Notes: a model not told the origin generated them from the letters alone. Shown: positions 1 to 56,775, counted from the stretch's first letter. The stretch is 64,000 nucleotides of DNA from Cliona cf. orientalis (GCA_963930775.1 OZ005700.1:7822609-7886608), one strand, 5' to 3'. Numbers and translations: made by a program.

Positions 1-1125
1 GGTTTACAAAGAAAGCTACCACTAGTACTCACTTGTGGCCAGTACCATGCAGTGATCTTAGACTGAGTGGAAAGCTACCCATGCAAACATAATTAATTGG
101 CAACATGTACCACAGCTTTGTAGTGGGTGTATGCTGTCCTAACCCACTCCCACCACAGTCCCTCCACACTGCTACAGTACACAGCTTTGAGCAGCTATAT
201 AGTCACCGAGCAGGAACTGCCACAGAGCGAAAATTATGCACTGTTCAAGATGTGTATATGCAAGTAGCTATGGTATCCCTTATTTCTACATTCTGTGGGA
301 TAATAGATCAATTGACAGCTGCCAAAGGAGCATTGACCCTGAACATAATATTTCCATAGGACGTAAAATTCAGGGCTTTCACTATTACAGGCCAACACCA
401 CATATTATAGGAAATGCAATTATGTATACCAATATCCCACTATACAATAGGACTTCCAGAAATAATTAGATATAGAGCCCTATAATTGGTAAGCCTTCTT
501 AGTGTTCATTCTTTCTTGATTACTTACTACCTAAGCAGGCAAGGGGCACAGCATAACTATAGCTATAGCAATTACTATCCCATAGTAGGTTGCAAGTTCT
601 TGCTGTGCATCAGTAGCATGGTCCATACAAGTAGGTATTGGTGACCTGGTTGCATCCATAGAAGTGCTGTCCATAATGTCTCAATTTTGTGAAAAAGTTG
701 GCTTCAGAATATTAGATATTTTTCACAAAATTGAGACATTATGGACAGCGCTTCCATGGATGCAACCAGGTCACCAATGGTCCATAGTACATAACAGAGT
801 GGTAAGCTTCTGAAAATACATAATTATATTAGGCTAACTAGCAGATTTTGCTGACTCAATGCAACGCCATCTGGACATACAAACTTCAGCTTGCACAACT
901 TCCATGCAATCTTAACAATATACAGGATGCAAAATTCAAGGGTTGTTTCTATATAGCTGTGCACGTGCCTCCTTTGCTGGGTTAAGCTATAGCACAGGTG
1001 ATACCACCCATCCACCTGTATTTACTATATCTGGAGCTCACAACAAAAAGCTTACCATGATGTAACCCATATTTACTCTTATTTGGAGGACAGGACTTCT
1101 TAGGGCTCATATTTGTCAATCTCAC
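1..1125. other. Left edge: intron of the receptor kinase gene, no exon recognised
   Basis: The receptor kinase gene runs right to left and its exon ending at 1126 stops with a GT donor inside the first strand of the kinase domain. Kinase exons are therefore expected further left. I looked on the minus strand for a glycine-rich loop continuation, the VAVK lysine and the HRD or DFG motifs and found none. The stretch holds a large fold-back repeat (637-778) and otherwise AT-rich sequence with short unrelated ORFs. It is most simply read as intron. Confidence 0.5.
637..778. repeat. Fold-back element with 60-bp inverted arms
   Basis: Arms at 637-696 and 719-778 are reverse complements over 60 positions with about two mismatches, separated by 22 bases. 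Such a near-perfect hairpin suggests a young fold-back or MITE-type insertion. It carries no ORF. No clear target-site duplication was identified. Confidence 0.8.
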
Positions 1126-1419
1126 CTAAAATTTTGTCCAGCAGGATCAGCTTGTTTCGAGGAAACTCCATAGGGTCTTCTTGGTCCTTCAAAGGGAGGC
1201 CGCCTAGAACATCCTTCTGCAGCGAATTCTTTCTCCTGAACTCTGTTAAAATGTCGTCAGTCACAGAGATGTTGCCCATAGCCAGCTCCCATACTGCACG
1301 GCCGGATTTGCCCCTCTGCTGTCGGACACACAGAGTTATTATTGCCACCAGAAGAAACACCACGAGGATGAAGCTGGTCACCACTGAGACTGATATGATG
1401 ATCACCAAGTGCTTGGGCC
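1126..1419 (-). CDS. Receptor exon 8: transmembrane and juxtamembrane segment
   Basis: The acceptor is CACACAG and the donor is GTGAGA. The exon encodes a strongly hydrophobic run (VVTSFILVVFLLVAIITLCV), a basic cytoplasmic border and a linker ending in EFPRNKLILLDKILG. This is the single membrane pass of the receptor, and the last residues are the start of kinase strand beta-1. The exon ends in phase 1, just before the expected glycine-rich loop. Confidence 0.78.
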
Positions 1420-4400
1420 CTGTGTGTGCATGTGAGTGTGTGGTGTATGGTATGTGTAGGAGTGTGTGCGTGAGATAAGTGAAAAAGTAATATAGTATTA
1501 TTGTATTATTAAGTATTAATATAAGGGTAATGAAGTAAGACTTCCATATTATTATACTTAATAGCTTAAGGGAGAGTCTAGTGCACGCTCCGTTTCACTG
1601 AAATGCAGTGTTTGTCAAGCGAACAGAATAAGCAGTTCTCACTAAAAGGAACACAGCCGTCTAGTATGACAAAAATATCAAGGTAGTAGACAAAATCCAA
1701 TGAGTCTATTACAGATCATTTGAGCAAGGTCCCAGTACGCAGGACACACAGATGTGGTGTGTGGTGTGTATAGCTACTGCTCAAAGGAAAAACAATATCC
1801 CGTTAACATTCCAGTTGTATCTTCTGCTATTCAATCCAAAGGCCACCTACACTGAAATTTGGTCACAGGGTCCTAGCACTGCCCTCCTTTTTTAGTCTAT
1901 CCACCCCCCTGGATAATTTGACCATACTTGGACTCTCAAGGATAAACTGTATTCGATAACTCTACGCATGTGATATGTCGCTAGTTCTACAGTCAAGCCA
2001 ACTTGATGTCTACAGCTCAGCAAAGGAATTTGAACCGTGAATTTTTAATTTTTTATTGGAATTCATCACTAAGAGATCTCGTCTAATCTTAGCTACCAGT
2101 GAGATAATTTGCATGAACGTACCTTCTGGGGGGGACACCGAAGATACTACTGTGGTTGACCACACCCTCACGGTCCTCTCATCTCCCCTAGAGCGCAGGA
2201 GAACGCACTCATAGAGACCAACTGTGAACTGACAGACGTGAAGAGTGGACGTCAACTGCCTCTCATACTGACCGAGCTCCTTGGTTTCTGTGAAGGCGAC
2301 GCTGCCCACGCTGTAAGTTGCTAGCAGCGAGGAGCAGTTTATGTCCTAAAGTGAAGAGAGAGGGAAAATGGAGAGAGAAAAAAATGACAAAGAAGAGAAG
2401 AGAAGGGAGGGGGTGGGAGGAAGAAATGAGTAATAAAGAGAATGCAGATCACTTACATGCTGGAACCATCAAATAACATGAATGCATTGTGCTTACTGCA
2501 TACAAATATTCATAGAGGATGAGATCATAACTAATTATAATTGTCTGTAGGTAGTTAGCCAGTAGACAGGTTTCTGTATGATAGGCTATCACTAGACCAC
2601 ACAACAAAGGCTCCACCCACTCTAGTCAAACTATAATTCGGGGCGAGCCTGAGCGAGCCCCGAATACAAGAGTAACATATGGCGAATTCGCTGTACCTAT
2701 GTATGTATGTATCTATGTATGTATGTAGCGATACGTCGTCCACGTGCTCATAGCGCATGCGCAATATGCTTGTGCATTACATCATCACTATGAACGATTT
2801 AGCGCGCGTATTAATGTTAGATCGTGACCTCTCTAAAGGTCGTCATTTATGCAGAGGAATGAAGCTAGGCTCGGCACGCCAGAATCGTTAGCCATGGTGC
2901 TCGCGCTGACTGACTGCAGTGCGCTAGCGTGGGCTCAAAGACTGCTTCATTGAGCACACTATCGAGTAGTCTCGCGGAGCCAGACCCTCCCCGCGCATAG
3001 GGGTCTTGCTCCACGAGACTAACTATTGAGCAGCATACGACCAGAGTCACTTGTTCATGTTGAGTTGGAGCCATAGACTCGCAGTAAGAGATAGCTAAAA
3101 TGACGTATATAAAGAATGATGCTGTGATCAGACAGAGAGCCTGTGCTAACTGCTCCAGTTTATAGATGCTTGGCCAACTACTGTACTGAGATCATGGCAC
3201 AAAAAGAATTGAACTGTAATGCTAGATAGGCAAGAATTGTGCCATGATCTCAGACAAGAGCCTGAAACTCTGTGTGCTTTAATTGGCACTGCTACTGGGC
3301 TAGAGTGGCATCTAAATGGCATACAGTAGGGTGGTAGAGTTTGCAGTCACTTAAAATTTAAATGTTTAATACAGTAACACCTGATCGTGCCATGAGCGAA
3401 GGCTCGCCCCGCATGATGATTATCATCTTTCTAGTAATATTATTATCTGCCAAATACTGGCTTGAAGGTAGTAACTGAGTAAGGCATTGATATACTATGT
3501 AGTTCACCTCGGTAGAATTGGGGTTGTCCACATCAATATGACTGATATTTTCTCCGTCCAGTCTCCAGACGAGAGTATCCCCCAGTCCTGCCTGAACGGA
3601 GCAGTTCCACTGCTGGGTCTCGTAGGGCTCAGGGAGATAGGTATCAGATACTATCTGAGGTCTATCCATAGTAATCACCTCCACCAGTGGGTAAACTAAT
3701 TAATGTGAGTGCGTGAGTGAGTGTGTGAGACAAAAGAGGAAGGGATGGAAAAGCAGAGAGAGAGAGAGAGAGAAAGAGAGTCAGTCTGGATCACTGGTAG
3801 AATCGTATTCAGCAAAGGCCATACCTGGGTTGAGGCCAAGGGTCTTATTCTCCACCAAGAGTGATATGTGAGGGTTACTAACTAAGTATTCCCCAAAGCA
3901 TTCATATTTCACTTTTAAATCCTCAAGTGACGTTTCTTCAATCACCAACCAAGCCAATACTAGCACCGTTTGGAATGGACAGGTCTGAAGGGTATACTGC
4001 ATCTTGTATGGACGGATCCTCTGCTGTTTCAGCATGGCAGTATCTTCAAAAGTAGTCTGACACTCCTGCATTAACATTAGCACCAAGAATAATAATAATA
4101 ATTATTATTACATATAACTCTTGATTTTTGACACATATATAACTTCTTCATTCAATCAACCAATTATTATACCTCATTATCAGTTCCCTCTACATACAAG
4201 GATGGATTCAAGTCACAATTCGGATGCTGTGGTATTTCTCTCTCCAATGCCTGGTTGTTTATTTTCCATCCAGTTCGAAATCCCCGTAGGTAAGTCTTAG
4301 CGGGGACGCTGATATTGCATTGAAATATGTTTGTTTCATTGAGAAATACATCTTCTGAATTAGTAAAATCCACTGTTGGCTTAATAAGATCATCCCCAGA

Positions 4401-4462
4401 ACCTGTGGTCGTGGATGCATATTGTTACTAGTGAAAAACTGTGTGTGAGAGAAGGAGATGAT

Positions 4463-4494
<32 letters not shown>

Positions 4495-5516
4495 GGGGGG
4501 GACAGGGAGGGGGAGGTGGAGAGGGAGAAAGAGAGAGAGAGAGAGAGATGAAAGTTAACGTACCAGCAACTTCAAATATATTGTAGGTTGTTTTGTTGCA
4601 GGTATCACTCTGGGCAGTGCAAGAAAGATATGAGTGGGCTTGGAAAGTTTCTGGAGCTATACTTCTGAGGCATCCTGGCCATCTGCGGTGGCACAGCTAC
4701 ATAGGGGACATCACAATAATTATTGTCAGTGTCATCAAAATAATATAATGATTCTACTGTATCACCTGACAACAGTTTAATTAATATAGCCACCAATACA
4801 AGTCATTTAAGCTAACCTTTTCATTTTTGCGCATCGCCATTAATTTCTGTGGATGTGATATGTGAGGATGCCGAAATCTATTGGATAATTATTGCCAAAA
4901 GCATACAGGCAGCGAGGGACAAGAAACAAACGTAGCTATGACTTGTAGTGGCTTGACAGAAGCTACTTTTAAGCACATTTTAATATATTATACCCTACTC
5001 AAAATTCATGCTCATGCACACCTCAGGACTTATTTCAAACTTTTCCTCAAGCTGGAGAGCAGCTGCAGCATCAGTCCTTTCAGTCACATGACCTGCGCTG
5101 TCGTAACAAAGCTCTATTTTCTTCTCTGGATGGTAGAGGTGTATACACCAGGAGGTAGAGGCGCCACTACACCCTGGATATCTCACCGCCCAACATCGCA
5201 CATTATCAGTATAACCTTCCGCAACTCTTGATATCTTAGTGACTGCATATTAAAATAATATAGTAATTAGCTATATTAAACTTGGTAGAAGCATATTAAA
5301 TTAGTATTATAATAATATACTTTTGTCAGGGTTTCCAATGCTATTAAAGAATTCAGCTCGAAGTGTTGAGTTATACTTTAACTGACACCCAAGCTGCATT
5401 TGCTCCTCTCGAAGTTCCTCTACGCTGCGATCTGCTTGTGCCCAGGCAACCTGCTGAATCAATACCAGTATTGTGTAGGTGAGCACGATCAAACAACAAC
5501 GTCGAAACGGCTGCAT
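1126..5516 (-). CDS. Ig-type receptor tyrosine kinase, 5' part (kinase domain outside the window)
   Basis: Eight exons were joined on the minus strand: 5516-5321, 5242-5022, 4696-4564, 4402-4173, 4065-3825, 3695-3496, 2345-2123 and 1419-1126. All have GT-AG borders and compatible phases, giving about 579 residues. The start chosen is the Met at 5516 because a signal peptide follows at once (residues 1-26, ending AWA). An in-frame Met at 5669 would add 51 residues. The ectodomain is Cys-containing with many N-glycosylation sites. A transmembrane helix lies at about 486-510, then a basic stop-transfer (RQQRG), a juxtamembrane segment and EFPRNKLILLDKILG, which matches the entry to a tyrosine kinase domain (family knowledge). 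Intron phases alternate 1-0-1-0-1-0-1, so exon pairs 2+3, 4+5 and 6+7 form three phase-1 modules, as in Ig-superfamily receptors. Ligand and subfamily are unknown. The end of exon 6 (3496) is the least certain junction. Confidence 0.75.
1420..2122 (-). other. Receptor intron 7
   Basis: This is a 703-bp intron between the third Ig-like module and the transmembrane exon. It contains a short GT-rich stretch near 1420-1470 and otherwise nothing recognisable. Confidence 0.65.
2123..2345 (-). CDS. Receptor exon 7: second half of the third Ig-like module
   Basis: The exon begins in phase 0 after a TTTAG acceptor and ends in phase 1 before GTACGT. It contains the typical Ig C-terminal strand pattern, VCQFTVGLYECVLL, with the Y-x-C of the F strand. 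Together with exon 6 it forms the membrane-proximal Ig-like module. Confidence 0.72.
2346..3495 (-). other. Receptor intron 6 with small inverted repeats
   Basis: This 1,150-bp intron contains a fold-back at about 3184-3257, whose 16-bp arms read CTGAGATCATGGCACA and its complement. A short palindrome around 2636-2665 is built on ATTCGGGGC. A related GC-rich motif recurs near 3390-3412. A GA-rich run lies just inside the start. No coding segment is apparent. Confidence 0.55.
3751..3780. repeat. (GA)n microsatellite
   Basis: A short GA run in the intron between receptor exons 5 and 6. On the transcribed sense strand of this minus-strand gene it reads CT. Confidence 0.85.
4461..4548. repeat. 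(GA)n / poly-G / (GA)n composite
   Basis: GA repeats flank an 18-base G run at 4484-4501 in the intron between receptor exons 3 and 4. On the sense strand this is a CT and C tract and could extend the polypyrimidine signal for exon 4. Confidence 0.85.
5321..5516 (-). CDS. Receptor exon 1: signal peptide
   Basis: The exon encodes MQPFRRCCLIVLTYTILVLI and continues to a probable cleavage after AWA. It ends at AAAA before a GTATAT donor, phase 1. Translation joins cleanly across the 78-bp intron into RCWAVRYPGC of exon 2. The upstream Met at 5669 would bury the signal peptide behind 51 basic residues and is less likely. Confidence 0.7.
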
Positions 5517-6099
5517 CTCGAAACTCTGCGATATCTTTGGCGCCTTTTTTTCACCGAGTCCAGCTGCGCTGATCTGATGTCGTCGCACCGATTGACAAGA
5601 TCGAGAGCACCTAGATTTCTTTGAAAACAATGAGCGAATCCAGCCAACTGCTGAAAGAGTACTCAACAATTGCCGCCGTCTTTATTTCTGGAGGGTGCAT
5701 AAAGGAAGAACAATCCTTTAAAGTTTTTATTCGACCGCAATAACACTGCGGAGTCACGCCTCGCTCGCGCTTGGCATGTGCCATATAAGCGTATAAAATA
5801 CTGCAAGGTCAACAGTATTCATCGCAAAGTTCACCTCGTGATCGTGAATATTAGCAGCGCAGAACCTAGCTCGAAGTATACAGGCGTGACGCAAATTCCG
5901 GATCAAATTTGAGGTATGTCCTGTCTATATTACTTGGCTACTGTGTGTAGTCTATCAACATACATGGCAAGTACACGAAAAACAGTAGTAGGCCTATCTA
6001 CTATCCCGAATCACCTTTACAAAACTAGGCGGGAGGACATAGAAGAATGAACAACTACTAGGATAGGTTTTGTTTCTAATTATTGCCCACCTCCCTCAG
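5517..6099. promoter_or_regulatory. Shared divergent promoter region, with GPAT TATA box and 5' UTR exon
   Basis: The receptor (minus) and the acyltransferase (plus) face away from each other here, only about 0.6 kb apart between start codons. On the plus strand TATAAAAT lies at 5792-5799. A donor GAG/GTATGT follows at 5913/5914, and the next acceptor, CCTCAG, ends at 6099. This predicts a TATA-driven GPAT start near 5820-5830, a non-coding first exon ending at 5913 and a 186-bp 5' UTR intron. No equally clear TATA box was seen for the receptor. Confidence 0.55.
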
Positions 6100-6127
6100 C
6101 TCTCCTCACCCGCACCTGGAGCGCAAT

Positions 6128-51355
<45,228 letters not shown>

Positions 51356-51853
51356 GTTTATTTACTATAGAGCACAATACTATTGTAGTAATAATGACAG
51401 AATTGATCGAGCTCATTCTTTTGTACGTATGTGTCATGTAGTCTACGCATGCGATAATCTCGCATCGCATAGCCGCCCACTTCCTGTTTCATAGTCCTGG
51501 AAGTGTTTTGTAATCAACCATTTGCCATTAATTTTTTGATCTGTTGTATGGATTCTCCGCGTGTGCTGGTATAAGAGCGTCCTGGCGTCGCCTGTCGTGT
51601 TCATAAAAACTCCCCATCACTTGCATTGAAATATCGGCAATATCGCTTGATCTGTATGGTTCAGCTGCTCTGCTTTTTGCACTACTAGCCTCGTCGTGTC
51701 AAAAACAGAAGCACCTCGCTCGCTAATACTCGGACAAAAAGAGATCTTCACTGAAACCTCGCTTGATTGCGCAGACGACCTATGGTTCTCTACCTCGCTC
51801 AGAGTTACCATCTGCAGAACGCTCGCCTTCAGTGTGTGAAACCTGCCATAGTC
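51356..51853 (+). promoter_or_regulatory. GPAT 3' end / homeobox gene promoter and 5' UTR
   Basis: Only about 0.5 kb separates the GPAT stop from the preferred homeobox start. It must hold the GPAT 3' UTR and the homeobox promoter. A TATAAG box lies near 51570, about 210-285 bases before the candidate start codons. No canonical polyadenylation hexamer was found for GPAT here. Promoter function is inferred from position. Confidence 0.4.
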
Positions 51854-53198
51854 ATGGAGACGGAGCAAAGCAACAGACGAGAGCAGAGTCACTCCAGATC
51901 GCCCAGCTGTTCACCCGTAGCGCGGGTAGCACCAGTACTCTTACAACAGCAACAATCTCCACGGAGCGGCCACGAGCCCGAGTCGCCTGCGTCTCCTTCG
52001 CCTCCGGCCAGTAGACAGTGCGTCGCAGATGTAAAGCTCCAGTCGCCAAGATTCCCTCAGGCCGTCGTGACTGGTGCCTCCAGCTCCAAACCCCCACAGG
52101 CAGCAGCAGCCCCGCAGCCAACGCACACTTCGTTCATGATCAGTGACATCCTGCACTCGACGTGTAGCAGCTCCAAGAACGTCCGCCATCCTCATCCCCA
52201 GCCTACTACCACCGCCACGTATATCTCTACGGCCACGAGTCACCACCCGCACCCGGTCTATGCCGCCAACTTCCCGGTGAACACTGCCGCCGATGAATCC
52301 GCATACAGCGAGGGCAGAGAGTCGCCTCGATCCGTTATATCCGACGATGGAGACTGCAAAGAGAGAGAAGGCAGCGTTGGTGCGTCGGATTCAGATGTTG
52401 AGAGAACAGGTGCGTGTTAGATAATTTATTAGAACTATACTCTAGTAGAATTGCATTCCAAGTTGTATGTTTTGTTAGTGTCTGCAACGTGGTTTGCAGA
52501 CTTAATTAGTGTCTTGTCAAGATTCTTAGAATGTCATTTACACCTTTCTATTTCTTCCCTCCCTCTTCTCTGCAGGTGGTTCATCATCACTAGTAATGAG
52601 ACCTAAGAAGAGACGTCCACGTGCTCTCTTTTCCCACGCACAAGTCTACGAACTGGAGAGGAGATTCGCAGTGCAGAAATACCTGACAGCACATGAGCGG
52701 GAACAGTTGGCCAGCATGTTGCACCTCACGGAGACCCAAGTCAAGATCTGGTTCCAGAATCGCCGCTACAAGAGCAAGCGACAGCAGATCGAGCAGGCTA
52801 GGCTCTCGCCAAAGACGTGCAGTAAAGATGCCAAGGATCACCTCGCAGCTAGGGACATCAAGACTCCATCGCCCAATTTCCCAATTGCGACTATTCCTCC
52901 GTTTGGTGTGACGTCGCTCAGCTCACCTCTCACCACTCCAACCAGCCAACCCCCTCCCCTCTACACAACACTACCAACCGGAGCCGCTGCAGATTACTTT
53001 AGATATCCTCCCGCAGCGGCTGCGGCTGCAGCGCTGATGAGACCTGCTGGATTTCCGGCACTGCCAGGCTCCATCTACTACCATCACTCGGCAGCCGTGG
53101 CTCCACTGCCTTCATTGACTCCTCTTGCACCTACAAACTTTCCATGCCAACCATTTCCACCGCAGTTGAAGGTTCCGGCACATGCTGGAGAATTTTGA
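51854..53198 (+). CDS. NK2/NK3-type homeobox transcription factor
   Basis: Two exons, 51854-52409 and 52576-53198 (donor ACAG/GTGCGT, acceptor TCTGCAG, 166-bp intron, phase 1), give 392 residues. The Met at 51854 (GTCATGG) has the better start context. An in-frame Met at 51782 would give 416. Exon 1 carries [12 protein letters not shown], an EH1/TN-type Groucho-binding motif as in NK2 and NK3 proteins. Exon 2 carries the homeodomain (about 197-256) with Phe8, Leu16, Phe20, Trp48, Phe49, Gln50, Asn51 and Tyr54. Tyr54 is diagnostic of the NK2/NK3/NK4 group and predicts AAGTG-core DNA sites. SHAQV and [16 protein letters not shown] resemble NK3, while YELERRF and LASMLHLT resemble NK2. Ala-, Pro- and His-rich tails flank it. 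The second exon holds the whole homeodomain, and the intron lies just upstream of it. Confidence 0.92.
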
Positions 53199-53260
53199 TC
53201 ATACTAGATTCTCTCTCTTTCTCTCTCGCTCTCTCTCGCTCTCTCTCTCTCTGGCTCTTC
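53199..53260 (+). repeat. CT-rich tract in the homeobox 3' UTR
   Basis: A CTCTCTCTTT-type tract follows the stop codon almost at once and would be transcribed in the 3' UTR. Confidence 0.75.
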
Positions 53261-53785
53261 CTTTGGTTCTGTTTGGCATGGTAACTCACTTCTGTTAATG
53301 TATAGCATATTATATCTACATATTCAAGCTCAAGAATGGGAAAGGGAAAGTACTCTATCACTTATCAATATTTCATGCATGATTTATGCCTTTTAGATCA
53401 CCTCAACTGACATAATATTATTATTATTATTGTATTGACTATTATTATTATTTGTCCTGCAAAACTTCATAAATGACAGCTCCTTTGATCACATATCTTA
53501 TTTCCCCTCCCCTCCTTTGATATTATGTGTATTGGCTGCAATTTTTGTGCAACATTCGACCACTTTTCCTTTGTTTCTTCACCGTTTCATTTTATACATG
53601 TGCGTGTCAAGTTGTGCCATGGGTGTTTCAATACATAACTGCAGATGTTCGTTTACCGTTCTCAAGTGATTCAAGCATTTTTGATCAATAATTCAACCCA
53701 ATGATTCCTTCCATATCTGATAGTGAAAACTAACACGCAGAGCAGAGCAGAGCGAGCGCTTGCTTATAATATATCTGCATGATGT

Positions 53786-53791
53786 AATAAA
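53786..53791 (+). terminator. Probable polyadenylation signal of the homeobox gene
   Basis: The first clear AATAAA downstream of the homeobox stop codon, giving a 3' UTR of about 0.6 kb. Confidence 0.5.
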
Positions 53792-54593
53792 AGTAAGATT
53801 TAATAGCAAGCTAATGATGAAACTTTGAGCTCCATCAGCTCCAAAATTGTCCAAGGATTGACTTCGATGATAAGGCGGTCGTTTCTGGGGCCAAAGTTAT
53901 CAGGTGTGAGAATGTTGCGACCTTGGGGGTTCCCTTCTCACATAGTCTAGCAGCTGTTTCCTACATACATACGGACTGTACTGTACGTAGTATTTGCAGA
54001 ATAGTGTGGCAAAATTAATAGAATTAACATTATGCTATTCTCGAACTGGATGGCGTATCAATTTATGCACACATATTATCTGTCTCTTACCTTTGCTTTG
54101 TTGTTGCATGTTCAAAGTGTTAAGTGGGACTGTTTGGCCGTTTATTGCAATTTATTGCAGTTCTGCGGTTTTGCAGTAGTTGCTAGCAGTTGAGAGATTT
54201 TTTTGTTGTTGTTTATGCCATTAAACAGTGTGCTGCTACGTACGTATGTGTGTTGATGGAACAACATCTACTCATATCAAGTGCCTCAATTTTGATAAGT
54301 AGATTCCCCATTCATTGTCTCATCAACATCCTCTTCTGTGAAGCCCCTCACCCCTCCTACCTCCTCTCTCTCTCTCTTTCTCTCCCCTTCCCACATAGTG
54401 CAGTAGCAGCATTCCACTTTAATCCAGGACATTAGCTGCTCTGCCAAGAATACTCCCTGCTACAAAGGGACCAAGCATGATGGAGTAAAGTAGCCCGGAG
54501 TGTCGCGGCTTGGGGTGGGTGCCCATGTCTGATTGCATTATTATCAGTTGTGTACATGTACATGCTCCTCACATGCAGAGCTGTTTGGTGACA

Positions 54594-54596
<3 letters not shown>

Positions 54597-54643
<47 letters not shown>
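54597..54643 (+). repeat. (CA)n microsatellite
   Basis: An uninterrupted CA tract of about 47 bp. The translated HTHT and VCVC runs are artefacts of it. Confidence 0.95.
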
Positions 54644-54646
<3 letters not shown>

Positions 54647-56715
54647 AGAGCACACACGCATGGCCTGCCTAGCTTGCCAACAACGACAACAACAACAAGT
54701 GATTACTTCATCTACGTAACTATCACTCCACACTCTCTCTCTCTCTCTTTCTGCTGTAGAAGCTTTTGCATTCCATCCTCTAAACAGTGATAATTATCCA
54801 GTTTGCAGTGCTCTATGCCAACGCAATTCCCAACGCCAATACAAACTGTATGTAATTAAATGTCGCTAGACTTTCAGAGCATCATGTTGTTGTTATTGAT
54901 TTAACAGCTGAGTGATGTTGGCGCTGGAAAGCTCTCCTGCTGATGATAAGCTAGTAGGTGATGAGATGAATACACATAGATTATAGACTGATGAAAGTTA
55001 TAATTCCCACCAGCTGAGCTGAAAAAGTGGAGAAGGTATTGCACAATATTCAGTGTTGGAAGTGTGAAGCATGACTCATCATTTCACAGTTTTTGGATCA
55101 GTAGAAGAAAAGGAGTTGTGATCCTATTCTGAAATCTTGGCTTGTCTAGGCATCTGTCCAAGGTGTGCTTACTTGCTTGTAGGTGGCTAAGTGTGGTTGC
55201 CAAGGCCTTTGTATAGCTAAGTACTCTGAAGAGTCAGAGTGCTTATCCACTTTTGGCCATTGATTAGTCCTCTAAATACAACACCCATCTTTAATTCAGC
55301 TATCAGATGATGCACAGAGTTTCACACACATAGCTCTCTCTCCCCTCACTCCCTCCCTCCCTCTTTCTCTCTCTCTCTCTCCCCCCCCCCCCCCCTTTCT
55401 CACTCTGACAGACACACAAACACAAAGAAGGTCAAACATAAACTCCCTTTTTCTTGCGGTGTTTGTACATGTGCATGTTTTTGTTATGTTTTGTGTTAAG
55501 AGAGGTAGTGTACGCTTGTTGGTCAGTATGTCGCTGTCCACTCCAATTCATTAAGTGTTCTCCTGTCCACTCACTCACTCACATTTGAGATGCTCACATA
55601 CTCATCAACAGGTCGCTACTAGACTGGTCCAGTCAGACTCCTTGGCACCAGGTTAGCTAGATGGCTAGCTACCTTCATTCAGTGTTGTTTAGCTCTACGA
55701 AAGTGACTAGCTATTGGAAACAATGGTAGTTTACATTATGTCCCTCTAAGGAAGTATGTCTGAAATCCACTGCCTAATGCAAAAAAGGACAAATGCCCCT
55801 CTTCATTACTGGGCGAGGTCCTCGCTAAGATGTGTGTATATAATGTTATTTGAAGGTTGGTGTAGTGCAAATAAGTAAATCGTCTTCCTTAATTCCCTTT
55901 CGGTGTGTCTCTTTTGTTCAATAATATTTGGGTGGAGGGCGTGCGTGCGTGTACATCGATTAAGATTGCATTCCGATGCTAGTTTTGACGAGTTGCCGGC
56001 TGGCCAGCCGACCAGGTCATTCAACGATGTGATCTTCCGACACTCCATAGTGTACGAATGTGACAAATAAACACGCATTCCTCGGCAAATAGATGTGCCA
56101 AGTGTTTGAGAGCATCTTTTAATTACTGCCCTCTTGGCTCACACAGCTCCTCTATCGGTCTGAAACTGCTTCCATCTCTTGCTGGCCAGACTAAGGCACG
56201 GATCGAGGGACGTGTACACACGTAGTGAAGCCAGCTTTCAGAGAGTGACCCCATGAGAGGCTCTCAAAAAAGCTTAGAAGCCTAGCTCTCTGAGGTTTTT
56301 GTAAACAGAACGACCGCAGATTGTCACTTGTCAATGATTAAAATTAACGAATGGTTGTGTGCAGTCAAAGCGATGCATGCTGCATCGAAAATGCATACTA
56401 TGGAGAGTATGCGTGTATGACCCATATTGTACGTACATGGTATTCCTAATCCACACATGCATGAAATGAGGAACAATTGTACATGTACATATCTACCGTG
56501 CATGGATGCCCATAGCCTTAATTGAAACCTTAATTAGGCAATACCAAGAATAAATCATTTACTCTTGGCAATAATTATTATTGTGCAGAGAAGTGCTTTC
56601 GATTGCTCCACTGTTCCTTTAAGTTTGTTAGGACAAGTATATGCCATCTTAATTAATTGAAACTTGTACCAATCCAAATTCATATTATATCCAATACGTA
56701 CCTCCTCTACTGGTC

Positions 56716-56775
56716 CATTTGGTAGCAGTTACCATAGCAATATAATTTTCAACCCCGAATTGTGGCATAGTTGGA
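56716..56775. repeat. Dispersed repeat fragment, copy 2
   Basis: It shares TTTGGTAGCAGTTAC, CCATAGCAA and ATAATTTT in order with 8765-8835. Confidence 0.55.

Noticed and set aside
1..1125. Search for the receptor's kinase catalytic exons
   Set aside because: No glycine loop, VAVK, HRD or DFG motif was seen on the minus strand; the exons must lie left of the window.
51767..51781. Homeobox start at 51767
   Set aside because: The codon there is TTG; true ATG codons are at 51782 and 51854, the latter with the better context.
52590..52841. Minus-strand ORF over the homeodomain (and similar at 51852 and 51941)
   Set aside because: Shadow frames of the GC-rich homeobox exons.
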